This document shows positions 9,199 through 17,098 of a stretch of 18,130 bases of DNA, one piece after another. The stretch is from Actinomycetota bacterium (GTDB lineage: Bacteria; Actinomycetota; Actinomycetes; Streptosporangiales; Streptosporangiaceae), in assembly GCA_003242605.1 (NCBI GenBank), contig QGUZ01000080.1, forward strand, positions 1-18,130, given 5' to 3'. The translations under genes were made by a program, and so were the position numbers. The notes beneath the pieces are model-generated. The model had not been told where the DNA came from. It saw only the letters and a list, made by a program, of their open reading frames with translations, and made no database searches. Positions within the stretch are counted from its first letter, which is position 1, and each line of letters opens with the position of its first letter.

Positions 9199-9223
9199 CG
9201 GCACGAAGCAAGGAGTGGACATC

Positions 9224-10519
9224 ATGCGGCGAGTCCTCACGGCCGCGGCGGCCGCCGCGCTCGCGCTGGCGATCTCCGCCTGCGGAGGCGACCAGGGTTC
9301 CGGCACGGCCGCGCCGGCGTCGAGCCCCGTCGACCCCGCCTCCGTCTCCGGCACCGTGACCTGGTGGGACACCTCCGACGCCACCACCGAGGCGCCGGCG
9401 TTCAAGGAGCTTGTCGCCGAGTTCGAGGCGAAGTACCCGAAGATCAAGGTCAACTACGTCAACGTCCCGTTCGCGGACGCGCAGAACAAGTTCAAGACCG
9501 CCGCCCAGGCGGGCTCGGGCGCACCCGACGTGCTGCGCACCGAGGTGGGCTGGGTCGCCGAGTTCGCCTCGCTGGGCTACCTCGCCCCGCTCGACGGCAC
9601 CCCGGCGGTGGACAAGCCCGAGGACTTCCTGCCCGCCCCGGCGGCCGCCGGCAAGTACGACGGCAAGACCTACGCGGTCCCGCAGGTGACCGACACCCTC
9701 GGCCTGCTCTACAACAAGAAGCTGCTGAAGGAGGCCGGGTACGACGAGCCGCCGGCGACCTTCGACGAGCTCAAGCAGGTCGCCCTCGACGTCAAGAAGA
9801 AGACCGGGGTCGAAGGCCTCGCGCTCAACGTCGACTCCTACTTCCTGCTGCCGTTCATCTACGGCGAGGGCGGCGACCTGCTCGACGTGGCCAACAAGAA
9901 GATCACCGTCGCCTCGCCGCAGAGCACCGCGGGCGTCAAGATCGTCGAGGACCTGATCACCTCGGGCGCGGCGGCGAAGCCGTCCATCCAGGACAGCTAC
10001 ACCAACGTGCAGACCGCCTTCAAAGAGGGCAAGGTCGCGATGATCTTCAACGGGCCGTGGTCGAACGCCGACAACCTCAGCGGCAAGGTGTTCAAGGACG
10101 ACCCGGACAACTACGGCATCGCCCCGGTCCCGGCCGGCTCGGTGAAGGCGGGCTCGCCCACCGGCGGCCACACCTACGCGATCTACGCCGGCTCGCCGAA
10201 CCTCCAGGCGTCGTACCTGTTCGTCCAGTTCATGGCGAGCGCGGAGAGCCAGGCGAAGATCGCCGGCAAGCTCGGCCTGCTGCCCGCCCGCGCCTCCGCC
10301 TACGAGCTGCCCGCGGCCGCCGAGAACGACATGATCGCCAAGTGGAAGGCGCCGATGGAGAAGGCGGTCGACCGGCCGTGGATCCCCGAGGGCGGCCAGC
10401 TGTTCCAGCCGCTGCTCGAGAGCTACCAGAAGCTCGCCAACGGCCAGGCCACGGCCGAGCAGGTGACCCAGGAGACCGCGCAGGCCTACCAGGGCCTGCT
10501 CAAGGGCTGGAGTCTCTGA
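9224..10519 (+). CDS. malE: Maltodextrin-type solute-binding lipoprotein
   Basis: This is the extracellular sugar receptor of an ABC importer, anchored to the outer face of the membrane. The 431 residues start with a lipoprotein signal (MRRVLTAAAAAALALAISAC, modified Cys20), then a Ser/Pro-rich linker. The mature protein begins GTVTWWDTSD, followed by a family 1 extracellular solute-binding fold (FKELVAEFEAKYPKIKVNYV, then GAPDVLRTEVGWVAEFASLG, and later the hinge-region EGKVAMIFNGPWS). Length and order fit MalE-like proteins. The symbol rests on gene order with two permeases and an alpha-glucosidase as well as on fold, so other alpha-glucosides remain possible. I chose ATG 9224 because AAGGAG sits eight bases upstream and the lipobox is correctly placed. 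The permease gene follows after three bases, so they form one operon. The leader carries the operator candidate and a hairpin. Confidence 0.92.
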   Translation: MRRVLTAAAAAALALAISACGGDQGSGTAAPASSPVDPASVSGTVTWWDTSDATTEAPAFKELVAEFEAKYPKIKVNYVNVPFADAQNKFKTAAQAGSGAPDVLRTEVGWVAEFASLGYLAPLDGTPAVDKPEDFLPAPAAAGKYDGKTYAVPQVTDTLGLLYNKKLLKEAGYDEPPATFDELKQVALDVKKKTGVEGLALNVDSYFLLPFIYGEGGDLLDVANKKITVASPQSTAGVKIVEDLITSGAAAKPSIQDSYTNVQTAFKEGKVAMIFNGPWSNADNLSGKVFKDDPDNYGIAPVPAGSVKAGSPTGGHTYAIYAGSPNLQASYLFVQFMASAESQAKIAGKLGLLPARASAYELPAAAENDMIAKWKAPMEKAVDRPWIPEGGQLFQPLLESYQKLANGQATAEQVTQETAQAYQGLLKGWSL

Positions 10520-10522
10520 CCC

Positions 10523-11524
10523 ATGACCACCGAGCTGGCCGACGGCGCGGCCGCGGCCGTGACCCGCGGCCGGGGGCGGGCGACCGCCGGCTCCCGGCCG
10601 CCGGGCCGGCTCCGGCGCTCGCTGCAGACCCACTGGTACGCGTGGGCGATGTGCGCCCCGGTCGTGATCGTCACCGCGGTGCTCGTCGGGTACCCGCTGC
10701 TGCGCGGCGTGTACCTGTCGCTCACCGACGCGACCGAGGCGAACATGGGCCGGACGATCGGCATGAACGTGATCCCGGCCACCTACGAGTTCGTCGGGCT
10801 GCGCAACTACGCCGACATCCTCACCTCGGCGGAGTTCGCCTCCCGCCTCGGCTGGACCGTCGTGTGGACGGTGGTCTGCGTCGCCTGCCACTTCGGCCTC
10901 GGGCTCGGGCTGGCGATGCTGCTCAACCGGCCGATGCGGCTGCGCGCGCTCTACCGGGTGCTGCTCGTGCTGCCCTGGGCGGTGCCGTCGTTCGTGTCCG
11001 CTTTCATCTGGCGGTACCTGCTCAACGGCGAGTACGGCGTGGTGAACGCGATGCTGCGCGCGGCCGGGCTGCCCGGGATCGCCTGGCTCGACGACCCGTT
11101 CTGGGCGAAGATCTCGGTCATCGTGGTGAACGTCTGGCTCGGCGTGCCGTTCATGATGCTCGCCCTGCTCGGCGGCCTCCAGGCGATCCCGCGTGAGCTG
11201 CACGAGGCCGCCGAGGTGGACGGGGCCTCGCCGTGGCAGCGGTTCCGGCACATCACGCTGCCCGGGCTGCGCCCGGTGTCGAGCACGGTGATCCTGCTCG
11301 GCACGATCTGGACCTTCAACCAGTTCCCGGTGATCTTCCTCGTCACCCGGGGCGGCCCCGGCGGGTCCACCGAGATCCTCGTGACCTACGCCTACCAGCT
11401 CGCCTTCGAGGGCATCCGGGACTACGCGGGATCCGCGGCGTGGGGCATGGTGATCCTCGCGCTGCTCGTCGTGCTCGCATCCGTCTACCGCCGGGCGCTG
11501 CACCGGCAGGGGGAGGTGTGGTGA
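10523..11524 (+). CDS. malF: Sugar ABC transporter permease, MalF type
   Basis: This is one of two membrane subunits of the maltodextrin importer. The 333 residues have a basic cytoplasmic N-terminus (about 1-37), then roughly six membrane segments. The first is around AMCAPVVIVTAVLVGYPLL (42-60). A further segment begins around RVLLVLPWAVPSFVSAF (145-161) and the last is MVILALLVVLASVY (309-322). The ATPase-docking EAA loop is ELHEAAEVDGASPWQRFRHI (225-244). A periplasmic stretch near 70-100 ends VGLRNYADIL. It is about 180 residues shorter than E. coli MalF, as in other Gram-positive relatives. It starts three bases after the binding-protein stop, with GGAG ten bases upstream. Its TGA overlaps the next gene's ATG. 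Confidence 0.93.
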   Translation: MTTELADGAAAAVTRGRGRATAGSRPPGRLRRSLQTHWYAWAMCAPVVIVTAVLVGYPLLRGVYLSLTDATEANMGRTIGMNVIPATYEFVGLRNYADILTSAEFASRLGWTVVWTVVCVACHFGLGLGLAMLLNRPMRLRALYRVLLVLPWAVPSFVSAFIWRYLLNGEYGVVNAMLRAAGLPGIAWLDDPFWAKISVIVVNVWLGVPFMMLALLGGLQAIPRELHEAAEVDGASPWQRFRHITLPGLRPVSSTVILLGTIWTFNQFPVIFLVTRGGPGGSTEILVTYAYQLAFEGIRDYAGSAAWGMVILALLVVLASVYRRALHRQGEVW

Positions 11525-12426
11525 TGGCCGCCGTCCCGGCCGCGTCCGCGACCCCGGCCCGCCCTGCGGGCGCCCGCCCGCGCCCGCCGTACGGGCGGTT
11601 CCGGCGCAGCCCGCTCGCCTCGGTGGCGCTGCACCTGACGCTGATCGCCGCCAGCCTCGCCGCGGTGTTCCCGGTGGCCTGGCTCATCCTCACCTCGATC
11701 AAGCCGCGGAACGCCTGGCAGTCGACCACGGTCGAGCTGTTCACCGACCCCACGCTCGACAACTACGTCCAGGTGCTCACCGAGACGTCGTTCCTGCGCT
11801 GGCTGGCCAACTCGCTGATCGTGGCGGCGCTCACCACCGTGATCGCCGTGGTGATCGCCGCGAGCACCGGATACGCGGTGAGCCGGTTCCGGTTCCCCGG
11901 CTACCGGTCGATCATGTGGATGCTGCTGGTCACGCAGATGTTCCCGGTGGCGATCCTGATCGTGCCGATCTACAACCTCATGGCCGGGCTCGGCCTGATC
12001 AACCAGCTCCCCGGCCTGGTGATCGCCTACCTCACCTCGGCCGTGCCGTTCTGCGCCTGGATGATGAAGGGCTACTTCGACTCGGTGCCGGTCTCCATCG
12101 ACGAGGCGGGCCGCCTCGACGGGCTCACCCCGTTCGGCACCTTCTGGCGGCTGATCCTGCCGCTGTCCAAGCCCGGCCTCGCGGTCGCCGCGTTCTACGC
12201 GTTCATCACGGCGTGGGCCGAGGTGGCGTACGCGACGGCCTTCATGACCGGTGACGACAAGTACACTCTGGCCGTCGGCCTCGCCCAGTTCGTCGGCCAG
12301 CACAAGGCCGAGTGGGGCCTGCTCACCGCGTCCGCCGTGCTGATCGCGGTACCGGCCGCCGTGGTCTTCCTGCTCGTCCAGCGTCACCTCGTGACCGGCC
12401 TGACCGCCGGCGCCACCAAGTCGTGA
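11524..12426 (+). CDS. malG: Sugar ABC transporter permease, MalG type
   Basis: This is the second membrane subunit. In 300 residues a Pro/Arg-rich N-terminus (1-30) is followed by six predicted membrane segments, the first near HLTLIAASLAAVFPVAWLIL (37-56). The EAA loop is SIDEAGRLDGLTPFGTFWRL (191-210), the normal site of contact with the ATPase. MalG-type features include LRWLANSLIVAALTTVI and the C-terminal LVQRHLVTGLTAGATKS. The start overlaps the previous stop as TGATG, so translation is coupled and subunits are made in equal amounts. A longer upstream reading frame exists but is a shadow of the MalF gene. There is no ATPase gene downstream. Confidence 0.93.
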   Translation: MAAVPAASATPARPAGARPRPPYGRFRRSPLASVALHLTLIAASLAAVFPVAWLILTSIKPRNAWQSTTVELFTDPTLDNYVQVLTETSFLRWLANSLIVAALTTVIAVVIAASTGYAVSRFRFPGYRSIMWMLLVTQMFPVAILIVPIYNLMAGLGLINQLPGLVIAYLTSAVPFCAWMMKGYFDSVPVSIDEAGRLDGLTPFGTFWRLILPLSKPGLAVAAFYAFITAWAEVAYATAFMTGDDKYTLAVGLAQFVGQHKAEWGLLTASAVLIAVPAAVVFLLVQRHLVTGLTAGATKS

Positions 12427-12489
12427 CGGCCGTCATGAGGGGACCGTCGCGTCCGGCGCGGCCCGCCCCCGCCGCGGGAACCCCGAGCG

Positions 12490-12525
12490 GGACCGCGGGA
12501 AGAACCGCGGGGAGGACCGCGCCAC
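12490..12525. repeat. Imperfect 12-base tandem repeat, three units
   Basis: Between the MalG-type permease and alpha-glucosidase genes, GGACCGCGGGAA, GAACCGCGGGGA and GGACCGCGCCAC follow one another. The first two differ at two positions; the third matches the first over its first eight bases. The surrounding 168-base gap is GC-rich. I see no clear promoter or terminator there, so the glucosidase may be cotranscribed with the importer. Confidence 0.4.
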
Positions 12526-12594
12526 CGTCCCGTACCGGCCGGCCGTCCGCGCCGAGCCGACCGAAAACCGCACTCTGAGAAATCGGGGGAGTAC

Positions 12595-14220
12595 ATGACC
12601 GAACTGCTCGACGAGGCACGCCGGGAGCGCGTCCGGTCCGGCTGGTGGCGGACCGCGGTGATCTACCAGGTGTACATCCGCAGCTTCGCGGACGCCGACG
12701 GCGACGGCGTCGGCGACCTGCCGGGGCTGCGCTCCCGCCTCGGCTACCTCGCCGACCTCGGCGTGGACGCGCTGTGGGTCACCCCGTTCTACCCCTCGCC
12801 GATGGCCGACTTCGGCTACGACGTGGCCGACTACCGGGACGTCGACCCGACGTTCGGCACGCTCGCCGACGCCGAGGCGCTGATCGCCGACGCGCACGCC
12901 CTCGGGCTGAAGGTGATCTTCGACATCGTGCCGAACCACACCTCCGACCGGCACCCCTGGTTCCAGGAGGCGCTCGCCGCCGGCCCCGGCTCCCCGGCGC
13001 GCGAGCGGTACATCTTCCGGGACGGCCGGGGGCCGAACGGCGAGCTGCCCCCCAACGACTGGGAGTCGGTGTTCGGCGGCCCGGCCTGGACCCGGGTCCC
13101 CGACGGGCAGTGGTACCTGCACCTGTTCGCCTCCGCCCAGCCCGACCTCAACTGGGAGAACCCGGAGGTGCGCGCCGAGTTCGAGTCGATCCTGCGGTTC
13201 TGGCTCGACCGCGGCGTGGACGGCTTCCGCATCGACGTCGCCCACGGCATGGTGAAGGCCCCCGGCCTGCCCGACGTGGGCCGCGACGGCCAGACCCGCA
13301 TGCTCGGCACCGACGTGCTGCCGTACTTCGACCAGGACGGCGTGCACGAGATCCACCGCTCGTGGCGGCGGCTGCTCGACTCCTACCCCGGGGAGCGGAT
13401 CGGCGTGGCCGAGGCGTGGGCGCCCACCCCCGAGCGGCTCGCCAACTACGTGCGGCCGGACGAGCTGCACCAGGCGTTCAACTTCCACTACCTGACCGCC
13501 GACTGGGACGCCGACCAGTTGCGCGAGGTGATCGACGCCTCGCTCGCCACCTCGGCCATGGTGGGCGCGCCCACCACCTGGGTGCTGTCCAACCACGACG
13601 TCAAGCGGCACGTCACCCGGTACGGCGACGGCGCGCTCGGCCTGCGCCGCGCCCGGGCGGCGGCGCTGCTCACCCTCGCGCTGCCCGGCTCGGCCTACAT
13701 CTACCAGGGCGAGGAGCTCGGCCTGCCCGAGGTGCTCGACCTGCCGGAGGAGGTCTGCCAGGACCCGCAGCGGCTGCGCGGCCCGGACGCCGGCCGGGAC
13801 GGCTGCCGGGTGCCGATGCCGTGGGCGCCCGGCGAGCCGCCGTACGGCTTCAGCCCGCCCGGCGTGAAGCGCACCTGGCTGCCGATGCCCACCACCTGGG
13901 CCGCGCTCAGCGTCGAGGCCCAGCGGGAGGACCCGGACTCGATGCTCAACCTCTACCGGGCCGCGCTGCGCATCCGCCGGGAGCGCCCCGAGCTCGGCGA
14001 GGGCACCCTCACCTGGCTCGACTCGCCGTCGAAGACGCTGGTGTTCGCCCGCGGCACCGGCGAGGGCGAGGCCACCCTGGTGTGCACGGTGAACCTCGGC
14101 CCGGAGCCGGTCGAGCTGCCCGCGTACGGCGAGCTGCTGCTGTCGAGCGCCCCGGTGGCCGCCGACGGCGCCGCCGTCCGGATCCCCCCGGACGCGGCGG
14201 CCTGGTGGACCCGCCGGTAG
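12595..14220 (+). CDS. aglA: Cytoplasmic GH13 alpha-glucosidase
   Basis: This enzyme hydrolyses imported malto- or isomaltooligosaccharides to glucose. It has 541 residues, no signal peptide and opens near WWRTAVIYQVYIRSFADADG, typical of oligo-1,6-glucosidase/alpha-glucosidase GH13 members. The calcium-binding loop is DADGDGVGD (33-41). Region I is DIVPNHTS (110-117). Region II is GFRIDVAHGM with nucleophile D214. Region III is VAEAW with acid/base E273. Region IV is SNHD with D335. The residue after the nucleophile is Val215. In this family Val there is associated with alpha-1,6 activity and Thr with alpha-1,4, so action on branch-derived or isomaltose-type sugars is plausible. Trehalose synthase-like function is less likely given the missing extra C-terminal length. 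The start ATG has GGGGGAG three bases upstream. It lies between the importer and the regulator. Confidence 0.92.
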   Translation: MTELLDEARRERVRSGWWRTAVIYQVYIRSFADADGDGVGDLPGLRSRLGYLADLGVDALWVTPFYPSPMADFGYDVADYRDVDPTFGTLADAEALIADAHALGLKVIFDIVPNHTSDRHPWFQEALAAGPGSPARERYIFRDGRGPNGELPPNDWESVFGGPAWTRVPDGQWYLHLFASAQPDLNWENPEVRAEFESILRFWLDRGVDGFRIDVAHGMVKAPGLPDVGRDGQTRMLGTDVLPYFDQDGVHEIHRSWRRLLDSYPGERIGVAEAWAPTPERLANYVRPDELHQAFNFHYLTADWDADQLREVIDASLATSAMVGAPTTWVLSNHDVKRHVTRYGDGALGLRRARAAALLTLALPGSAYIYQGEELGLPEVLDLPEEVCQDPQRLRGPDAGRDGCRVPMPWAPGEPPYGFSPPGVKRTWLPMPTTWAALSVEAQREDPDSMLNLYRAALRIRRERPELGEGTLTWLDSPSKTLVFARGTGEGEATLVCTVNLGPEPVELPAYGELLLSSAPVAADGAAVRIPPDAAAWWTRR

Positions 14221-14237
14221 TGCGTAGAGTAGTGGTC

Positions 14238-15263
14238 GTGACCGGTCACGCCCGCCTAGCCGACATCGCCGCCCAAGCAGGGGTCAGTGAGGCCACGGTC
14301 AGCCGTGTCCTCAACGGGAAGGCGGGCGTGTCCGCGGCCACCCGGCAGGCGGTGCTCACCGCCCTCGACATCATGGGCTACGAGCGGCCGCCGCGGCTGC
14401 GCCAGCGCAGCAACGGCCTGATCGGCCTGGTCACGCCGGAGCTGGACAACCCGATCTTCCCGGCGTTCGCCCAGGCCCTGGAGAAGGCGCTCATCCGGCA
14501 CGGCTACACGCCCGTGCTGTGCACCCAGTCGCCGGGCGGCATGCAGGAGGACGACTACACCGAGCTGCTGCTCGACCGGGGCGTCACCGGCATCGTGTTC
14601 GTCTCCGGCCTGCACGCCTCCACCACCGCCCGGATGGAGCGCTACCACCGCCTCATCGACCGGGGCCTGCCGATCGTGCTCGTCGACGGCTACAACGAGA
14701 CGATCAAGGCCCCGTTCATCTCCCCGGACGACCGGCACGCGGCCCGGCTCGCCGTACAGCACCTGGTCGACCTCGGGCACGAGCGCATCGGCATCGCGGT
14801 CGGCCAGCGCCGGTTCGTCCCGGTGATCCGGAAGATCGAGGGCTTCCGGGAGGCGATGCGGCAGCTGCTCGGCGTCACCGACTGCGACGACCTCATCCAG
14901 GACTCGCTGTTCACCGTCGAGGGCGGCCAGGCCGCCGCCCGGGCGCTGCTCGACCGCGGCTGCACCGGCATCGTGTGCGCGAGCGACCTGATGGCGCTCG
15001 GCGCGATCCGCGCGGCCCGGGAGCGGGGCCTGTCGGTGCCGCAGGACGTCTCCGTCGTCGGCTACGACGACTCCCCGCTGATCCCGTTCACCGACCCGCC
15101 GCTCACCACGGTGCGCAAGCCGATCAACGCGATGGCGCAGGCCGCGGTCGCCTCCCTGCTGGAGGCGATCAACGGAAAGCCGCCGCAGAACGTCGAGCTG
15201 GTGTTCCAGTGCGAGCTGGTGGTGCGCGGCTCCACCGGCTCGGGCCCGCTCGTCAACCGCTGA
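14238..15263 (+). CDS. LacI-family sugar-responsive regulator, probably MalR-like
   Basis: This DNA-binding repressor has 341 residues. The N-terminal helix-turn-helix is RLADIAAQAGVSEATVSRVL (6-25), an almost ideal LacI motif. A hinge follows near 50-60 and then the periplasmic-binding-like sensor domain (LIGLVTPELDNPIFPAF, later GIVCASDLMALGAIRAARER, and SVVGYDDSPLIPFTDPPLTT). The GTG at 14238 starts closest to the HTH with a weak GTAGAG eight bases upstream. GTG codons at 14232 and at 14220, the latter overlapping the glucosidase TAG, are in frame and cannot be excluded. It follows the alpha-glucosidase by 17 bases, so it is probably cotranscribed, giving autoregulation. Its ligand is likely maltose or a related sugar, by context only. 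Its targets may include the elements at 5082 and 9121. The last 11 bases overlap the convergent transglutaminase gene. Confidence 0.92.
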   Translation: MTGHARLADIAAQAGVSEATVSRVLNGKAGVSAATRQAVLTALDIMGYERPPRLRQRSNGLIGLVTPELDNPIFPAFAQALEKALIRHGYTPVLCTQSPGGMQEDDYTELLLDRGVTGIVFVSGLHASTTARMERYHRLIDRGLPIVLVDGYNETIKAPFISPDDRHAARLAVQHLVDLGHERIGIAVGQRRFVPVIRKIEGFREAMRQLLGVTDCDDLIQDSLFTVEGGQAAARALLDRGCTGIVCASDLMALGAIRAARERGLSVPQDVSVVGYDDSPLIPFTDPPLTTVRKPINAMAQAAVASLLEAINGKPPQNVELVFQCELVVRGSTGSGPLVNR

Positions 15264-16173
15264 GCGGCCGCAGCGTGACCTCGACCGGGCCGTGGTACAG
15301 GCCCCAGGTGACCACGGTGCGCGGCGGGCGCAGGTCGTCGCGGGCGGTGAACCGCTCGCGGGCCGCGGCGAACGGCACCTCGTCGCCGGTGAGCAGGGCG
15401 GCCTCGTCGAACAGCTCCCGGACCGCGTCGGTCATCGCGCCGAACGGGCCGGGGTCGGGGCCCCACCAGTCCCACAGCAGCGTCTCGGCCCGGTTGACCG
15501 CCGCCAGGTCGAGCCGGACGTTGCGGGGGAGCCACCACTCGCCGGGCCACACGTCGGGCAGCCCGAAGGTGTCCGGGGCGGCCTCGCCCGCGCGGGCGAG
15601 CCGCCAGGCGACGCCGGAGACGAGGAACCGGTCGCGGGGCACGTCCATAGGGTCGAAGTCGATCCCGTGGGCGGCGGCGACCCGGGGGTCGAGCAGCTGC
15701 GCGTCCGCCAGCCGCCAGCCGCGCTCGGCGTCCCAGTACTCGGTGACCACGTGGTCGTAGTGGAAACCGGCCGGGCCGAGGTAGTCGGCGAACCCGATGC
15801 GCAGCCGGGCGGGCACGCCGAAATGGCGCAGGAACGAGCACAGCAGCAGCGCGAAGTCGCGGCACACGCCGACGAACCGGTCGGCGATCGCGCGGGGCCG
15901 GTGCAGCGGCGCGTCGTCGCGGTCGAGGATGATGCGCAGGATCTCGTCGACGTACCGGGTCTCGGCGTCGCGGTGGAGGCGGTCCTGCGGGATCTCGTAG
16001 CCGAAGACGGGGCCCTCGAGCCGGTGGATCATCAGGCCGCGCGCCGCCTCGGCGAGCCGTACCGGCTCGGCGGGCAGGCCGGCGTACCGCGGGGCGAAGA
16101 CGCCGGGGTCGGAGAAGGCGCTCTGCGCGGTGTAGAAGGCGGCGATCTCGGGGTCGAGCGAGCGGGCCGACAT
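15253..16173 (-). CDS. Transglutaminase-like cysteine protease-fold protein
   Basis: The 306-residue protein contains a transglutaminase-like core with the expected Cys-His-Asp set: C104 in GVCRDFALLLCSFLRHFGVP, H141 in YDHVVTEYW and D157 in RLADAQLLDP. Bacterial members of this superfamily usually act as peptidases or amidases rather than protein crosslinkers, and no substrate can be named. There is no signal peptide or membrane segment, so it is cytoplasmic. The region after 175 (DPMDVPRDRFLVSGVAWRLA and on) is a family-specific extension I do not recognise. ATG 16173 is chosen because GTGGAGG lies four bases upstream; an in-frame upstream extension is low-complexity. A weak TTGCCA/CAGGTT pair with 16-base spacing lies about 40-65 bases upstream. 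It is convergent with the regulator and has no evident link to sugar metabolism. Confidence 0.82.
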   Translation of the reverse strand: MSARSLDPEIAAFYTAQSAFSDPGVFAPRYAGLPAEPVRLAEAARGLMIHRLEGPVFGYEIPQDRLHRDAETRYVDEILRIILDRDDAPLHRPRAIADRFVGVCRDFALLLCSFLRHFGVPARLRIGFADYLGPAGFHYDHVVTEYWDAERGWRLADAQLLDPRVAAAHGIDFDPMDVPRDRFLVSGVAWRLARAGEAAPDTFGLPDVWPGEWWLPRNVRLDLAAVNRAETLLWDWWGPDPGPFGAMTDAVRELFDEAALLTGDEVPFAAARERFTARDDLRPPRTVVTWGLYHGPVEVTLRPLSG

Positions 16174-16293
16174 CGAACCTCCACAGCGGGTCGGGGAACC
16201 TGGCCGACTCGCCAAGGCTGGCAAAATCCGCCCGCGGAATGCCATCCCGCCCCCGGCCGGGCCGGGGTACGTCAGGAAAGGCATGAAAGAAAC

Positions 16294-16334
16294 GTGAAAG
16301 AACGCGCGCGGGATCGCCGCGCGCGTTCTCTCAC
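16294..16334 (-). terminator. Strong terminator after the glk-eda genes
   Basis: A perfect 13-base-pair stem (16299-16311 with 16317-16329, AGAACGCGCGCGG/CCGCGCGCGTTCT) with a five-base loop is extended by one mismatch and four more pairs (GTGA/TCAC). Read on the minus strand it is followed by a T-rich stretch (TTCTTTCACGTTTCTTTC). It ends transcription from the aldolase gene, before the transglutaminase promoter. Confidence 0.8.
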
Positions 16335-16347
16335 GGACGGCAGGAGA

Positions 16348-16375
16348 CCGGTGCCGGCCCCCGTCCCGGCACCGG
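16348..16375 (-). terminator. Second hairpin, proximal to the aldolase gene
   Basis: CCGGTGCCGG (16348-16357) and CCGGCACCGG (16366-16375) form a perfect ten-base-pair stem with an eight-base loop, 24 bases past the aldolase stop. Together with the hairpin at 16294 it makes a tandem terminator, or it may protect the 3' end of the message. The remainder of 16174-16293 is the transglutaminase upstream region. Confidence 0.55.
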
Positions 16376-16399
16376 CCCCGCCGCGCGGCGGCGCCGGGG

Positions 16400-17011
16400 T
16401 CAGCGCAGCGCCGCCGCCTCCCGGGCGAGCTTCTCGATCCGGCCGTAGTCGCCCGCGGCGACGGCGTCGGCCGGGGTGAGCCACGAGCCTCCGACGCACC
16501 CCACGTTCGGCAGGGCGAGGTACTGCGCCGCGTTGTGCGGCCCGATGCCGCCGGTCGGGCAGAACCGCACGTCGGGGATCGGGCCGGCGAGCGCCTTCAG
16601 GTACGGCACGCCGCCGGCGGCCTCGGCCGGGAAGAACTTCTGCTCGTGCAGCCCGCGCTCGGCGAGCGCCAGCACCTCCGAGACCGTGGCGGCCCCGGGC
16701 AGGAACGGCAGGCCGCTGCCGAGCATCGCCTCGACCAGGTCCGGCGTGGTGCCGGGGGAGACGAGGAAGCGCGCCCCGGCGCGCACGCAGGCGGCCACGT
16801 CCTCGGGGGTGCGCACGGTGCCCGCCCCGACGATGGCGTCGGGGACCTCGGCGGCGATGCGCTCGATCGCCGCGGTCGCGCACGGCGTGCGCAGGGTGAC
16901 CTCGATCACCGGGAGGCCGCCGGCGAGCAGCGCGCGGGCGAGCGGCACCGCGCGCTCCACGTCGTCGATCACGACGACCGGGATCACCGGGGCCAGTTCG
17001 AGCAGGCTCAT
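16400..17011 (-). CDS. eda: 2-keto-3-deoxy-6-phosphogluconate aldolase
   Basis: This class I aldolase splits KDPG into pyruvate and glyceraldehyde 3-phosphate, the last step of the Entner-Doudoroff pathway. Its 203 residues match the family length. The Schiff-base lysine is K125 in EQKFFPAEAAGG, the catalytic glutamate is E37 in VIEVTLRTPCA, and phosphate-binding GAGTV (62-66) and CPTGGI (151-156) are present. Members also act on 4-hydroxy-2-oxoglutarate, or on KDPGal in DgoA. Pairing with glucokinase favours KDPG. ATG 17011 has AAGGAG five bases upstream. It follows glk by 87 bases on the same strand and is probably in one operon with it, ended by the two hairpins downstream. No other Entner-Doudoroff gene is in the window. 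Confidence 0.92.
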   Translation of the reverse strand: MSLLELAPVIPVVVIDDVERAVPLARALLAGGLPVIEVTLRTPCATAAIERIAAEVPDAIVGAGTVRTPEDVAACVRAGARFLVSPGTTPDLVEAMLGSGLPFLPGAATVSEVLALAERGLHEQKFFPAEAAGGVPYLKALAGPIPDVRFCPTGGIGPHNAAQYLALPNVGCVGGSWLTPADAVAAGDYGRIEKLAREAAALR

Positions 17012-17098
17012 GGGATCTCCTTGGCATCGCCCCCCGGCGCGGGGAGCGGGACGACTACCGGACGAGGGTGCCGGCGGGACACCACCGGCGCGCGGGCG

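Larger units (their letters stand above)
8722..9223. other. Divergent intergenic region, no supported gene
   Basis: 502 bases separate the ATPase and binding-protein starts. The ATPase-proximal part (to about 8920) is GC-rich, with a small hairpin at 8834-8848 (CCCGGC, ATG, GCCGGG). A minus-strand frame of up to 72 codons ends at 8718 and its TGA overlaps the ATPase ATG. Its last in-frame ATG, with GGGAGA upstream, would make only MSEETG. The composition does not look like a conserved protein, but coupling of a short leader to the ATPase is possible. From 8920 to 9160 the sequence becomes AT-richer and holds the inverted repeat and operator candidates listed separately. Confidence 0.6.

Noticed and set aside
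9113..9223. Longer start for the binding protein inside the operator region
   Set aside because: The lipobox would be displaced to residue 57, and the ATG at 9224 has an excellent ribosome binding site.
11233..11523. Upstream extension of the MalG permease frame
   Set aside because: It overlaps the intact MalF gene in another frame. The TGATG junction gives a clean start at 11524.
12490..12525. Tandem repeat as a CRISPR or mobile-element trace
   Set aside because: Three imperfect 12-base units with no spacers, inverted ends or transposase. Most likely slippage in GC-rich DNA.
12645..14237. Fusion of the LacI regulator to a long upstream frame
   Set aside because: The upstream part is a shadow of the alpha-glucosidase. 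Family homology starts only at the helix-turn-helix.
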